NCBI RefSeq assembly: GCF_003073045.1
Contig: NC_037592.1
Location: forward strand, 13,634,384-13,698,383
DNA length: 64,000 nucleotides
Direction of reading: 5' to 3'
Source of the DNA: Pomacea canaliculata
Lineage: Eukaryota; Mollusca; Gastropoda; Architaenioglossa; Ampullariidae
The translations under genes and the position numbers were made by a program. Positions 1-12,224 of the stretch are shown in pieces (position 1 is the stretch's first letter; each line of letters opens with the position of its first letter). The notes under the pieces were generated by a model. It saw nothing but the letters and a program-made list of their open reading frames with translations, was not told the DNA's origin and ran no database searches.

Positions 1-1369
1 AGTCACAACATCCACGAACAAAGCTGTCGGAAATAGAAGGCTTGGTCAGCCCGTCCTCTATCCCTCAAAAATCAAGCAAACAAAGAATAAAACGTAAACA
101 AAAACAAACTAAACAGATGGATTGCCGCACGACTGGTGCTCCCTTGATGACGTCACGCATTCTATTGTAATAACCTATATGTATGGCCTATAATTATTAA
201 GTGTCAGCTAGCAATGGAAGCATCAACTGTGTGAACAGTACTTGAAAGGAGTCCTTTCTTATATGTACACATCGCATTGCGAAATAGTCCTTGCATCTGT
301 CTCTACAGAAAAGTGCGATAGATTCGTGAAATTCGTGGGTCAGGTTAATATGCTTCCTTTTGTTTCCCTGCACGATGCTGATTTTCGATAAACAGATAAC
401 AGTAAATCTTTAGCAACCTTGCACAAGTTAATAGTAAAAAGGTATGAAACACAGTTATGTAAAAACTTCAAAACAAGTTAGGGTAAATTACACATGCAAG
501 GTGTTCAGAGGAAAGATTGTCTTTGTCTAAATTTTACTTGCAAATTAAAGAGGCTTGTCTACTTATTATTATTTGATCGTTAGTTTTTCTTCAACCTTTC
601 TTTATTCAGTCATCAGTTTCAAATTTTGATTTCGCATCCTCGTCTCCCAGAGATTTTTAAATCGGTTCAAATAAGAATGAAAGGAACCAGCTATGTTCTG
701 AACTTTTGACCTAGTGGGAAATAAAAATGCAAATTAACAGAACAGGAAGAAGTTTCACGTTTGTGGCTTCTACATCAGACGGTGCAAGTTTTATTCACAA
801 GAACACTTTCAATGTCCCCTTTGAGATGCTGCTGCTAGTTTTAATCCACCTTTGGAATTTGAGTCTTGAATGGCGAATACGTGCCTCCAAGGTACTTCGT
901 AAATCATATCTTGGGAATACAAAGATCAGCTCAGAAGAAACAAACACTTTATCGATAAGCCAGACTGGAGGTCTTGTGCCAATGCCATCTATAAAACGAA
1001 GAAAGAGAATGGTGAAGAGGGTTGGAATGAGCTTATCGGCAATAATAAAAAAAAAAAAAGCTGTGAATGTATCATATTGCCAGTTCCGAGGATTTTGTTT
1101 TAAAAGCTTAAGTCAGTAATTTATTTAACAATCGTGTTGGCAGAAGTGCATTATGTACTCAAAAAAGTATGTAAAGCAAAACACGATAAAAAAATATTTT
1201 AACATGTTTTCAGCGCTCTAAAATTACAAAAAGGACATGCAATGCATTAAAGCAGCTCCAACTATTTCAAGCTCATCTCACTTGGACAAAAGGTATCTCT
1301 GCAGAAGAAAGTCGTGAAAGCCAGTTTTTCTTGCTCGCGATTTTACTCGGCACAGAAACCGCGGTTCGG
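1..1369. other. Noncoding flank, no recognised gene
   Basis: I see no exon with convincing homology here. An open frame of 130 codons at 727-1119 (+) has no recognisable domain, an A-homopolymer inside it and no splice context, so it is not called. The sequence is AT-rich with a somewhat CpG-richer first 200 bases. The only site worth naming is a full CRE palindrome at 148-155, listed separately. Confidence 0.6.
148..155. promoter_or_regulatory. CRE palindrome TGACGTCA
   Basis: The sequence TGACGTCA is the full cAMP-response element palindrome bound by CREB/ATF bZIP factors. It sits in a CpG-containing stretch near the left edge. No gene start is visible next to it, so a regulatory role is only inferred; it may serve a gene outside the window or be chance. 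Confidence 0.2.
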
Positions 1370-1391
1370 TTTTTTTTTTTTTTTTTTTTTT
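1370..1391. repeat. Poly-T tract (22 bases)
   Basis: This is an uninterrupted run of 22 T, followed by a C/T-rich and then a GT/GA-rich low-complexity stretch to about 1640. It may be the inverted poly-A tail of an old retroposon, but no body was recognised beside it. Homopolymers of this length are also typical places for assembly length errors. Confidence 0.8.
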
Positions 1392-1689
1392 CCCCGTCCT
1401 CAATATCTCCGCCACCTTGAATTTCTCCATCCTTCTTTCTCACTCGAATTGCTTTTATCTGTAATGTGAGATTTTTAGTACTAAACTGGTGTGAGATTAT
1501 CTCCCCTCTTTCTAAACTTTTCTTTCGTGTGGGCGAGTGTATATATATCTGCGTGTTGGCGTGTGTATAAGAGAGAGGGAGGGAAGAAGGAAGAAATGAG
1601 TAAAAGAAAGTCGCGGGCACACACACACGCCCACGTAACCCTCCTACTTACGCTGTGCACCTACAGTTAAATAACTTCTGGACTGGCCG

Positions 1690-2165
1690 CCAGTTCGAGC
1701 TCACATCGAATTCAAGATCACCATGATTCGCTACTGTGTTGTTCCTCGTCTCCCCCTAATCTGTCTGAGCTTGTGTCACCCTCCAAGCCCTGCTCTCGCC
1801 GGTTTTCTCCCTTTCCCACGTATCATACCGGAAGATGTTCAGCAGTCGCTCATTCTCTTTCGCTGGCTCCGGTATTTCGAATGCCCTGCTTCTGTCTCTC
1901 CGTACAGTGGAGACGCTATACATACTTTCCGGTCGGGACTTATACCTCTGTCAGAAATACCTACTGTAATCAGTTTATCCTGACTGTTATTTTCTTCACA
2001 TTTCCTCTGTGTTCTTCCGTATTCCTGGCAATGTTCACTGTGATTTTTGTGATGCCCATGTGGTGTGTCATACGGCTCCTTTATCTACAGCCCTTTAAAT
2101 GTTGTAAAGTGCATTGAGATCGCCTCCGTGTTGGAGGCTATATTATTATTAAATGACACTGTCTG
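1690..2165 (+). mobile_element. Decayed 3' end of a CR1/Jockey/L2-like non-LTR retrotransposon
   Basis: Two overlapping forward frames (1723-1983 and 1773-2117) carry pieces of the C terminus usual in CR1/L2/Jockey-type reverse transcriptases: a Ser/Leu-Ala-Pro segment, then a Leu-Pro-x-Ser-x-like segment and Thr-Phe-Arg-Ser-Gly-Leu (family pattern: TxSTFKxxLKTxLF). The pieces lie in different frames, so the copy is frameshifted. After the stop comes a tail reading AAAGTGCATTGAGATCGCCT at 2107-2126, resembling the 'GCGCTTTGAGATCGC' motifs found in 3' tails of such elements, then an AT-rich end. No endonuclease or catalytic core is present. Family placement is from memory of the C-terminal pattern and is only moderately secure. 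Confidence 0.5.
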
Positions 2166-4932
2166 CACGAACGAATTTAGAGCAAACTCTTAAACACGTT
2201 TGTACACCCGTGTACGGTAGCACATTTCTATACCTGTCGGCATCGACCTTGGCAGTAGTTTTTACTTTCCTGTACTAGGCATTTATAGCCTGCAAAACAC
2301 TTGTCATCACATTTACTATAGTTTGCACTATATTTCTGGATCCGACTAAGCAACTAACGATGGGGTTGGTCCCAGACGTGGATCAGACTGAAAGGAAAGC
2401 CGAGAGCTGCTTATATTTAGACCCGTTTGCGTCATGCACCATTGGCACCTGACAATTAAATAGGATCTGGCAGATGAGAAGGTGAAGCCAGCAATCAATA
2501 GGTTTATTACCTGCTGCCTCTAGGTTCTACGTTCTGTCTCGTCGTCAGCTTTATCGTCTTTTTAGTGACGAACGACTCTCCGGTGTGTGACTGTACTGCT
2601 CCGTCCGACGTTCCTGGCCTTGATGATGGCATTCGTTAGTTGGTGTTGAAAGAAAGGATGCTGACTCAGTTGAAAATGATATACATGCTGACTGGTACGA
2701 AGTACAGACTGAAACAGGTGAGCAGGTCTTTGCTCCCATTTAAAATAATCTGATTGCATGTTCTGATTTCGAGGGTAATCTTGGTGTGTACTTATATGCC
2801 AGCTGATTATGGATGCACTCATCAACCAGTTTTGTAAAGTATCAAATATACACTACCAACGAATTGGGAAAATTTGACAGCAGTTGGCTCTAGATGTGGC
2901 TGTGCTACTCATTTGAACCCCAGGCGATTATTATACAGTGTTGTAGCAGCTGATGAATGACTACCTCGCTAGAATCTTAGATCGAAAGGGAAGGTTGGAG
3001 ACGTTTAGAAAGTGACCAACAAGTAAACCAATTTTAAGAACAGGGTGGTCATAAACGACACGACATAAATAACATAAATCAACGAAAAAGAAAGTAGGTG
3101 AATATCTATGATACATCTCTGGTAGAGTAAACAATTAACTTTCCAAGGCTGGAATAGGTCATCCAGGAGTTTATTTTAGCTTAATTTATAGCCACTAGTG
3201 GGTACAGTAATACTAAGAGAACACTTGACACTCAGCAGGTTAGCGTAACATTTATCTCCGTGCGCAGTAAATGTCATCTTGCCCCGTCTTGTCTGTATGA
3301 AAGACACTGCAGCTCATCTTGTCAAACAAGTGTGGCTTTTCATTTCTCAGTCAGGATCTGCATAACATCTGCATACACACATGACAACAACTAAGGATGC
3401 ACTTTTATGCACTTTCCAAGCACCCTTCCTTGGACATGTCTTGCACTTTCCCCGGAAAGCAAAGCTGTTATTGTCTGGCGTTAGTTATCAGTCGAACCAA
3501 TCAAACATCTCCTATCTATGACCTTTCTGCGAAGGGTGAGGTCAACAGCAGTGGAGGTAATTAAACACCCGAAAGCGTTATCCTAGCTTGAGGGAATGTC
3601 GTCTGTCACTCAAGGGGATCAGTAACGACCTTTCACGCGAGTCAAGCATTCTCCTTGTAGGTGTACTTAGCACTTAATGCACGTGCTTCGTGACCTATCC
3701 GAATAATCACACCCTATATTCAGCTAAAGGTTCTCCTAAAGACAGGAGAAAAAGAATGCGTACATAGGATTTGCAAGTGATGTCGATTAACAATCACGCA
3801 AAATGTAACACACTCAACCAAGCACAACTAAACACAGATGGACCTTTGCGTCAGCATATTTATTACAATGTTCTTGTTATCTCACCAGACGTGAAACATG
3901 GAAGTTGTCATGTGAGTGGCAGTTATGAGGTAACTCTTACTATCCACGTTAACATAATCCTGCAGGGGAACGTTGTATACAATGTTCACACGCCAGTCAC
4001 TGCAAACCTCGCCACATGGCTCACATATCCCCGCCCCCTGCTCTTCCACGGTTAAAAAATTAAACAAACGCCTTATGAATCAAAGTACAACAAGAAAAGA
4101 AAACAAAGCAAAAAAAAAAAAACAAAACAAAACAAAAAACAAACAAACTAAAAACAAACAAAAACAGAAAACACACCAGAGCCAAACTAACAGCGTTATA
4201 TATGCAAGCTCTGGTCTCTCGCTTCCAACCTTTTTATTGTGCATTTACAGATTACTTCCCAGAAGTACATAATGAGTAGCTGCCACGGAAATGCAGAGAG
4301 TGGTAAGAAAATGGTCTAGTAGAAAGGACATTGAATTCATTAGATGGACACAAACTGTCATTTCCCAGACGCAGGGTGTAAAAAAACAAAAGTATACATC
4401 ACAAAGGAAACGATATAAAAAATAATACTATAGCTTCTTTGCCCGACTACACTGATATAGCATATGATACCCGTCGGGATACACGATGCCACGAACGCCA
4501 CCTTGATGTGTCGTCATCCTCCCGACTACAGCGCGTTCTCTTCTCCTCTGAAAATGGAAAGAAGGAACTTCTGTCTCTCACACGTAACCCAGATTCTGGA
4601 TAGATAGTCCTTGAAATTTCCTCGAAGACAACTGGCAGTCCCGACTTTTTGTTGTCTCTGACTGGTCCCTTGCATCAATGTTCTCTAACTCAAGTGTAGT
4701 GACTCTCTCCCGAGTCCATTTTCTTGTCCCACTTAAAGTTATCGCAACATTCGGGTTGGGAAAGCGAATATAAAAAATTTCAGAGAACAATAAAAACAAG
4801 GAAACACAAAATTTCCCCCTCCCCCAAAAAATTAAAAAAGACTGGAGACATTTGGGCGACAATATCTTAACCTTTGATTGTGTGTTAATAAATTTGTGTG
4901 CGTCATCTTCTTGTGTACTTTTGTAAACTTTT
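2166..4932. other. Intergenic, no gene recognised; A-rich low-complexity tract
   Basis: No exon-like homology was seen on either strand. Short open frames on both strands (2551-2825 minus, 3771-4055 plus, 4578-4862 minus) have no recognisable domain. From 4097 to about 4170 there is an AAAAC/AAAC low-complexity tract. Nothing else stands out before the SINE-like repeat that starts at 4933. Confidence 0.6.
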
Positions 4933-5205
4933 GGAGGAGCGGATAGTCAAGTGGTTAGAGCACTGGCATCTGAACCAAAAGCCCCCACTGATTCTATACC
5001 CGTGGCCCAGCGAACTTCCTCCAGTTGACTCAGTGGTTAGGAATAAGCATCTGACTCCATAGAAGATTGAGAAGGTAAAGCAGCAAGAGGGAGAAGAGAT
5101 GATCGCCCTCCCTGACAAGAAGAGGTGGTCCCCAGAAAAGTGAAGTCTCCAGCACCTTCCTCCCAATCGCCTTAAGAGTTAGGAATCAAGCTTTACCTTT
5201 TTTTC
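4933..5205 (+). mobile_element. tRNA-headed SINE-like repeat, copy 1
   Basis: The head reads GGATAGTCAAGTGGTTAGAG (4941-4960), resembling a pol III box A, and is followed about 45 bases later by a degenerate box B-like TGATTCTATACC. The body continues with GACTCAGTGGTTAGGAAT, an AAGGTAAAG block, a GGGAGAAGAGATG block, a GAAGTCTCCAGCACC block, and a CTTTACC-plus-T tail. The same blocks occur in the same order at 61,655-61,890, which makes this a dispersed family. The order of tRNA-like head, unrelated body and pyrimidine-rich tail is typical of SINEs. Clear target duplications were not found. Confidence 0.7.
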
Positions 5206-5996
5206 AAATCTTTTGAGAGTAGTCAATACGAGGATTCTTGGGTTCTCAAATATCGTTTAGTAACCACTTGATCTCACTTTCAAGATTAAAGAAAGCTTAT
5301 GGAGTCATTAGCACAAGCCGTCGAACTCACTGATCAAGTTACTGCAGATGATGAAAATAGGTTGAGTGTCGAAAAAATATGGATAAATAGTTTTAATGTG
5401 TATTGTAGTCATGAAAACATCTCTCGCAAAAAACAACTGAGATTTTTTTTTAAAGTAACACATGCACAGCAGTGGTCAGAGACAACCAAACTTACTAAGG
5501 CAACGAAAAGCAAGTTCAAACGATAAAGTTTCCAGTAATAAATATTAATAACCATTAAAAATATGAAACGTAAACGCTAATCTGTACCTCATATCAAGTG
5601 AATAACATTTAAACAAAAAACAAAACAAACAAACAAACAACAACAACACCAAAAAAAAAAAAAAAAAAAAAACCCAGAAAGAATGAATGAAACGAAGAAG
5701 CAAAGAAAGCAAGAATAGGGGTTGGCCTCAGAATACAATCTTTATCCTCCGTGTCCATATATTCCTGGATAAGAGAACAATAGAGACCACAGAGCAGCAG
5801 ACAGCAGCAAGAAGTGTAACCTTTGCAATTATTGTGTATGAAACTGTTTTTAAAGTACTGGTGTTTGTGTATAAAATGCACTGTTTCTTTGACATTTTAT
5901 CATCATATTTGTAAAGTAGGATTGGTATTATGCGGGACAAGAATAGGCGAAGCTTGAACACCTGCCGGGTTAAGATGACACAAAAAAGGGAAAATC
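5206..5996. other. Intergenic with AAAC repeats and poly-A
   Basis: No gene was recognised. An AAAC/AAC repeat begins near 5612 and ends in an uninterrupted run of 22 A at 5651-5672, probably a retroposon tail or simple-sequence expansion. The reverse-strand frame over 5728-6279 is mainly antisense to the retrotransposon fragment that follows. Confidence 0.6.
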
Positions 5997-6375
5997 CAGT
6001 TATTCTAAAACAAGTGCCTGAGCAGACTGCTCCGGATCTGGTACAAGAAAGTAAAGCCAATACCTTTGTACGAAGCACGGTCACCACACTCATATGACAC
6101 CAGGAAGCACTGCTTGCAAGTCTGCTGAAGCTGGTCTGATTCAGCCATGTTTCCAGATGCGATATTCTGTAGAAAACTATCCTTACAGGTAACTTGGATG
6201 AGGAAGATGGTCTGATGAAGACCGGGCTTGTAAACGTAAAGAAATGGACTGGTGGCCACGTGCAGGACCTGCTCACCATCCTCGTCAGGCCTGAATGGCG
6301 GGTCTTGTCAGCTGCCAGCTCTTGTCATGTCCTCCCCCAAACTACTGGTACCAGTCAAGGGACGAATGACTATTA
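5997..6375 (+). mobile_element. Decayed C-terminal reverse-transcriptase fragment (non-LTR), copy 1
   Basis: The forward translation, with several stops and at least one break, matches the C terminus of the endonuclease-reverse transcriptase polyproteins common in marine invertebrate non-LTR elements. Visible pieces in order are NTFVRSTVTTLI, HQEALLAS, FSHVSR (family: WFGHVTR) and NVKKWTGGHVQDLLTILVRP, then a WRVLSAASS segment. The neighbour at 7816-8640 has the same segments, including HVQDLLTI, so the two are copies of one family. The catalytic core and endonuclease are absent and the copy is dead. The forward frame 6194-6529 is the longest uninterrupted remnant. Confidence 0.8.
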
Positions 6376-7815
6376 TCAAGACACCATTGCAATGTCGAAA
6401 GCTGCTACAAGCATGAAAATGATGGAAACATATCGAAATCATTCAAGGAGTTCAGAACTTGATACATCACTGCAAAGGTTATTGAATACATGCAACATCT
6501 GCCAGTACCATCCGTCAATACAATATTAATGCGATCTTAAGTTCAAATATGCTACATTTTACATTGTACTGCACAGTTCCAAAACATACAGTATTATTTG
6601 ACAACAATTGTGACAAAACTATTCCTCGATGGACTGTGTCATTAAGCTTGCAGCACACTAGCGTTTGATTGTTACATTGGCCATCTAGAAGGACATTCTC
6701 TACTCCTCCGTATTACTCTATTTCTGAATGCTATCAAATGAGATGTCGTCCATTTGTAACGTAAGCAGGTAAGACGTATATGTAGGCGGCAGGATCAAGG
6801 TGCGAGATGTTAATGGAGCTTCGTCTGCAGGGAAGAACTCTGAACACCTGGTAGTTTAAGTTGGCGCAGAAAGAAAGAAAAGAAAGAAAACAACACGTGG
6901 AGTAAAATTTAATTTTTCGTGGGTGGGAGTCAAACAGAAGGCTGAAACTTGATACGCGGTGGAGTATAGTCGAAGTCTGTAGTTTACGATGGACGTGATT
7001 GCCCACGTACACCGACGAGTAAGCGGTTCGGATCAAATTCTGTTGGCAGGTGTTAGTTCGAGATACACTTCCAAAAAGAAACATCTTTTTAATCGTAAAC
7101 AACGCAGGCTTAACACATTTGCAGTGTATATGAAGAACTACATCTGAAATGCAGGAATGAGGAAAGGTAGTTCAGTCAGTCATGCAACACTTAAAATCCT
7201 AATCCAAAAAAAAAAAAAAATGCTAAGAGGTTTACAGAACATAGGGCTGTTATTAGTATCGTAGTATGGAATATGGCACACACAAACACACACAGAGGCG
7301 CATCATGTATAGGCTGGGCGGTGGGGGGAGCTACTGGCCGTGCGGCGACCCTGTGACCAAAGAAGAGCTGGGTGGGGTCACCAAAAACAGGATGAGGGAT
7401 GCGGAGATTTTCGGGAAAAGTCGGGTGGAGAGATCACGGAGTCAGTTGAAAGGGGCGCCATGGGTCGAGTACGTATAGAACATGTACGCAAGCCATTAAA
7501 CTACTGGCCGGCACTCGGCACCGCTTATGGGAAAATATTAATAGACCCCATCACTTGTGTAGATGTCTGGGTCGAAGGTGTAGCCACAGCAGAGCTTTGA
7601 GTCACGGATGCCACCCTATCGACCTTGACGGACATATTCTATCGCCAGAACCTAGCACACCTGGTGGTCCGTCGGCTTCAACAGGTGTTACGTACTGAGT
7701 GTGCGAATGTCCACCTGCTCCCGTAAGAAGGGTACATCGCACAGGAGCTGCTAACAGAAGAACAGTTAATAAGCAGATCTTCAACTGTCGCATTTTTATA
7801 GCAAAGCCTCTTCAG
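6376..7815. other. Intergenic, no gene recognised
   Basis: Nothing with convincing homology was found. The stretch 7310-7480 is unusually G-rich, and frames over 7266-7600 are open on the plus strand, but their translations match no family I know. The segment could be unrecognised 5' sequence of the retrotransposon that becomes identifiable at 7816. A-rich runs occur near 6880 and 7206-7220. Confidence 0.5.
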
Positions 7816-8640
7816 CACCACAACTTCATTGACTTTAAAAAACCATTTCACAGAGTCTTACAGTAGGGCCTATGACATGTGGTACGAAAATTCAACACCG
7901 AATAAGGTCTCGTTCGAGTTATCGATGGGCTATACAATAACTCAACGAGTACAGTACTGATAACCAAATAGGAGCTTACTTTCGAACTACAGTATAGATC
8001 TATATGAATGGGGTACAGCTCGAATAGGTAAGCAGCTAGCTTCAAATACTTGGGAACCACCTTCTCCAAAGACGCCAGCTCCACGCCAGATATCCGCATC
8101 AGGATAGCGACAGCAACAGCGGCAATGGCTAGACTAGACAGGATCTGACATAGCCATAAGGTTCACTACCAAGTACAAGCTGTACAAATCCCTGTTAGTA
8201 CCAATCCTGCTCTACGGATGTGACACGTGGACTTGCCGAAACAGAAATGAAGAATCCAGGCATTCGAGTACAAGTTCCTGAGGAGGTTGCTCTGGATCTC
8301 ATACAAAGAACATAGAACCAATGGCTTTGCATGAAACAAGATTGCCACACTCGTATGATACCAGGAACCTCTACTTTCAACAGCCAAGCGACGTAAGCAG
8401 GTCTTCTTTGGCCATGTGACCCGGCACGACTCCAGGGTGGCCAAAGAAGGAACTTGCTTACGAAGGTCAAAGACTGGATTGGTCGTCATGTACAAGACCT
8501 GCTGACTATCGCCCACAATAGACAAGAGTGGCGGGCTGGCGGCCATGTCAGCTGCCGCCTCTATCCATGTGCTCCCCCAACAGGTGCCGGTCAAGGGACG
8601 ACTGACTGACACACTAATCGGCAGAGAAAAGAATAAAGTG
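7816..8640 (+). mobile_element. Decayed non-LTR reverse-transcriptase fragment, copy 2, with internal deletion
   Basis: At 7816-7962 one frame, interrupted by stops, reads as part of a reverse-transcriptase palm: FIDFKKPFHRV, VRKFNTE and GLVRVIDGLYN. The segment carrying the catalytic YADD-type box is missing. Coding similarity resumes at 8041 with FKYLGTTFSKDASS, continues through RIRIATATAAMARLDRI and LYKSLLVPILLYGCDTWT, and ends with VKDWIGRHVQDLLTIAHNRQ near 8467-8527. Frame changes and stops show it is non-functional. It is a second copy of the family at 5997-6375. Reverse-strand open frames over 8166-8696 are antisense shadows of this element. Confidence 0.85.
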
Positions 8641-8984
8641 GCTACTCCCGACGCTACATGTTGAGTTATTAAAGGAGTGGATAACGTTACTACCAAGTTT
8701 TCCTAGGTCACCTGCTACAATAAACTTGCAGCTAAATGCGTTGTAAATGTTTGATTCGTTTTTTTTTTTTTTTGTTTTTTTTTTTGTTTTTTGTTTTTTT
8801 TAAGAATACACACATGATTTGACAAAAGTCTAACTTCTTATGTTATCAAAGCTTGCATCTAGTGGAATAGCTTCGTGCATTTGTTTATTAGAAACTACTG
8901 TTTCTGCTAAATGCTGACAGAGTTTTACATGGAGTTTTTTCAATTTTCGTCAAATAGTAAGTGCCGTTTTTCTTAATCCTTCCT

Positions 8985-9003
8985 CCCCCCCCCCCCCCCC
9001 CCC
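8985..9003. repeat. Poly-C tract (19 bases)
   Basis: This is an uninterrupted run of 19 C in otherwise AT-rich sequence, preceded by TCCT and followed by TCCATGACC. Long C homopolymers are rare and can form i-motif/G-quadruplex structures. No gene feature is attached to it. Confidence 0.85.
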
Positions 9004-11541
9004 TCCATGACCCTATAATATATACCCTTTCCCTCCATCACACACACACAATAAAAGAGGGAGGTTTTCGAGCGCGTTGCAGTCAAACGCCTCTTCAGGT
9101 AACTATGGCATCTTGACACCGAGTGCTCTAAACTCGCGTTGTCGCAGCTGTTTTGCGCCTGAGATAACTTTGCCTATCACCATTACACGTACCATGAACT
9201 GTATGCACTCCTTCGTAGTTTGTTCACTAGACCGCCATACTAAGGCTTCGTAGTTTTATTTTCCTAATGATTAAAAGTAAGGCTTCGCCTACCGCAGAAT
9301 GTCATGGTCGCTGACCTGACGCTTCCAAAGGCTCACTTCACTAGGACATTTAGAAACGGTGGTGGTAAGTGTAGGGTAGGGGGTGAGGGAACCAGCAGCC
9401 GAACCATTAGGTCAACTGATGCCCGACAAAAGCCCAGTAATGTTGCCCCTCGGTTCTTTCAACACTTACTTGAATTGTCAGCTTTGTCAGCGGTATTTTT
9501 TTTTAAAGCAGTCTATTCAAGTTTAGCGACAGCTGCAAAGCCATATTGCCGATAACACCCCGGTTTAACGACTGACTATAGAGCACGTCCGCGAACTTAC
9601 TGTACATTGCAGGTGTTACTGTTTTGCCCCCTCTCTCCACACACACTCCCTCCACCTCTCTCTAAAATCCATTGTTATATTAATTATCACACACATATTT
9701 GGAAATTTAACTGTATAGTATTATGGAGTTGAGTCTTTCTTTGAGGGGTAGGAACCGTTGTACATGAATTTTTCAAAACGTTAATATATAAATTGAGATG
9801 ATAATGTTTTGAACGGGATGCATCGATCCACGCATGATGTTGCGTGTGGGTAGGTGAAACATTAGTGTTGGCCAGGTCATGCGCTGCTCGCATCTTCGGG
9901 AGCAAGAGATTATTGCCTTTACATTTACTGCTATTTTTTTTTCAAACAAAAGCTATCTCAGCCATTCACAAGTGTACATGTCTATTATGAAAATAATTAG
10001 TCACTAAAGTATACGACTGTCACGAAAGAAAATCTAGGGAATATAAAAGTAATTAGATATGATGAGCTTTGTAGAAACAAATAGCAATTTTATTTATGCT
10101 AGACTCTGGGACTGAAGAACCAGGCCATAACAAGAGAGAAAGGAAAATATCGAAGTATTTATTTTACCTCAACACACCTTATATTAAGAAAGAAAAAATC
10201 CGCATCCACTTTGATAAGTAGTGAGCAAATCCGACGTATTCATAGTAAAATTTTGAATTTTGACAAAATAAATAATTATAAAGCTATGTAATCGATAATC
10301 ATATTTTTTCACGCACACAAATTACGGTAAAGCTGTAAATAATTTCATAAGCGAAAGATCTGGCTAGTTATAGTTATATAGCAGACGACATTACTTGACA
10401 AGGGAGGCTATCAGCAATTCCATTTCAAATAAAGAGTTCCTTTTTCTTTTTGAGCGAGTGGGACATCGTCTGCAAAATTTAGAAAATTCTGCGAAATTAA
10501 TTCGTTATCAGCTACATTAAGGTATTTTGCCGACATTCTTTGTTTTGCTTAGAATATACATCATAAAGGTTTTTAACTCACATTCCCATTAAGGGGACTG
10601 TTTTGTCTAGAAGGGCTTGAAGTATTATTACCTGTAAGCTGAACAGTAATCTGATGTCTCGAACAGTTAATCAGACGTATCTTTTAACGTTCAGTTTTTG
10701 ATAAGTATAAATGTTCGAATTTGCATATTTCAGTTCGTCATTTTAACAGAAGTTCGTGTGTTACAAAATGCCGTAATTTTGTGAAGTTCTTTGACATTAT
10801 TTACTTGACTGCATTCCTATATCAATAATAATATATATAGTAGTTTTATGTCTGTGACACATAGAATATGTAAACTCCAAGTTACAATCCTGTTTATTTA
10901 CTCATTTTAAGGCCTATGAAATATATTTTTACATCAGTCGACAATTAACACGTACGCAGGCTGTTCATGTGTGTAAGAGAGAGGAACACACACACAAAAA
11001 AACCCATTAAAAACAAAAACGAATGATCAAGCTATGTGCAATGAGCCTGGTAAGCCATGGAAGTATACATATAGTACATGATGCTTCAGAATAAACACAA
11101 ATTTAAAAGATACCTTGCTTTTTTATATTATCAGTTGACGGCATCTTCATGTAAAGAATCATACCTCTGTTTGGTAGCTTACATAGTTATACGTGTGTGT
11201 CCTCACATCATTCATCAGTTGTGTGGGAGTTCATGTTTTGTTCTCTTGTTTTGTGCTAGCAAATGTAATTGCATTATTCTCTTCACCCTCAAAGTGTCAT
11301 AATAGTTTGTTGAAAACTATGTGTGAAGCATCATAGTAAAACATAATTAAAAAACATGAGAAAATCTGCATCCATTACAAATTGCTAAGATACCTTATTC
11401 GCAATATCATAATGCAGATATGATATGCACACATAATTAGTAATAGATTTTATATACTTTGCGACACCTGGCCAAATATAGTATTTTAACAAAATGAGAT
11501 ATTGTATTACATAAGTTTTTTTAAAGTAATGTTTAGTTTAA

Positions 11542-11578
11542 TTATTCCTTGTTACTCCTCAAAGAGCATAGGGCCTCA
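11542..11578 (-). repeat. Short dispersed tail repeat, copy on minus strand
   Basis: Read on the minus strand, this segment contains GGCCCTATGCTCTTTGAGGA followed by GTAACAAGGAATAA. The same motif occurs at 44,341-44,380 and at 54,805-54,850, where it is the 3' part of a tRNA-headed SINE-like repeat. It is therefore probably an orphan SINE tail. Confidence 0.6.
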
Positions 11579-11667
11579 AAGTACTGTTTAAAACCTCTGT
11601 AAGCGTTTGGTAGATTTCCATAAAAATGTGGTTTTAACATTTTAAAAAGCAGATTTATTATATTTAA

Positions 11668-11701
11668 ATAAACCATAACTATTGATAAACCATAACTATT
11701 G
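11668..11701. repeat. 17-bp perfect tandem duplication
   Basis: The unit ATAAACCATAACTATTG occurs twice head to tail with no mismatch. It is a small local duplication of no evident function. Confidence 0.85.
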
Positions 11702-12224
11702 GATGTCTTTCTTCCATAGGCACATGTTGTATTAGGTCTGATAAAAGAAACTGCTATTAAAGGGTCAGAATTTTAGCAATGGGATGTGATTAGGTGGTCA
11801 TATTGTAACCCCAAAATATAACAGGGTAGATGTGGGCTGCTTTCCCTATCTCACCACAAGAGCAAACACAATAATGTCATGGGTCCCTTTGACTTGAACG
11901 CCAGTCGATAGTTCTGCCTAAGACAAAACATCTACATCACACACTTACGCTCTCCATGAGTTGTAGCTCTCACCTTTGCGGTCCCCTCACCTTCTTTCTT
12001 ACATCTTCCCCCGGCCTTCACGCACGACTTCTCTCCAAAACATCCCTGCACCTCCATCCTGTCACAAATCAACTCCCTCCTGGTCTTCTTCAGTCACAGG
12101 GTTTTCTCCCGGCCAGTAATTACCCCCTACCGCCAACCTTTTACCTGTTACCTTTCCCTCTGTGCATGTGCATTTGCGTGCTGGTGTATGCATGCTGTGT
12201 TCCACACATAATAATATGACTAAA

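Noticed and set aside
727..1119. Open frame of 130 codons on the plus strand
   Set aside because: No recognisable domain, contains an A homopolymer, and lies in decayed repeat-rich sequence; chance open frame is the simpler reading.
4933..5010. A functional tRNA gene
   Set aside because: The head has tRNA-like promoter boxes but no complete cloverleaf or anticodon arm that I could fold, and it continues into a SINE body found again elsewhere.
5728..6279. 183-codon reverse-strand frame
   Set aside because: Mostly antisense to the retrotransposon fragment read on the plus strand, whose translation clearly matches a known family.
8166..8696. 176-codon reverse-strand frame
   Set aside because: Antisense shadow of the non-LTR fragment 7,816-8,640; the plus strand carries the family motifs.
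9050..9560. First noncoding exon of C2CD5 with donor GGTAAGTG near 9,364
   Set aside because: Only composition and a single donor-like word support it; without transcripts it cannot be called as a feature.
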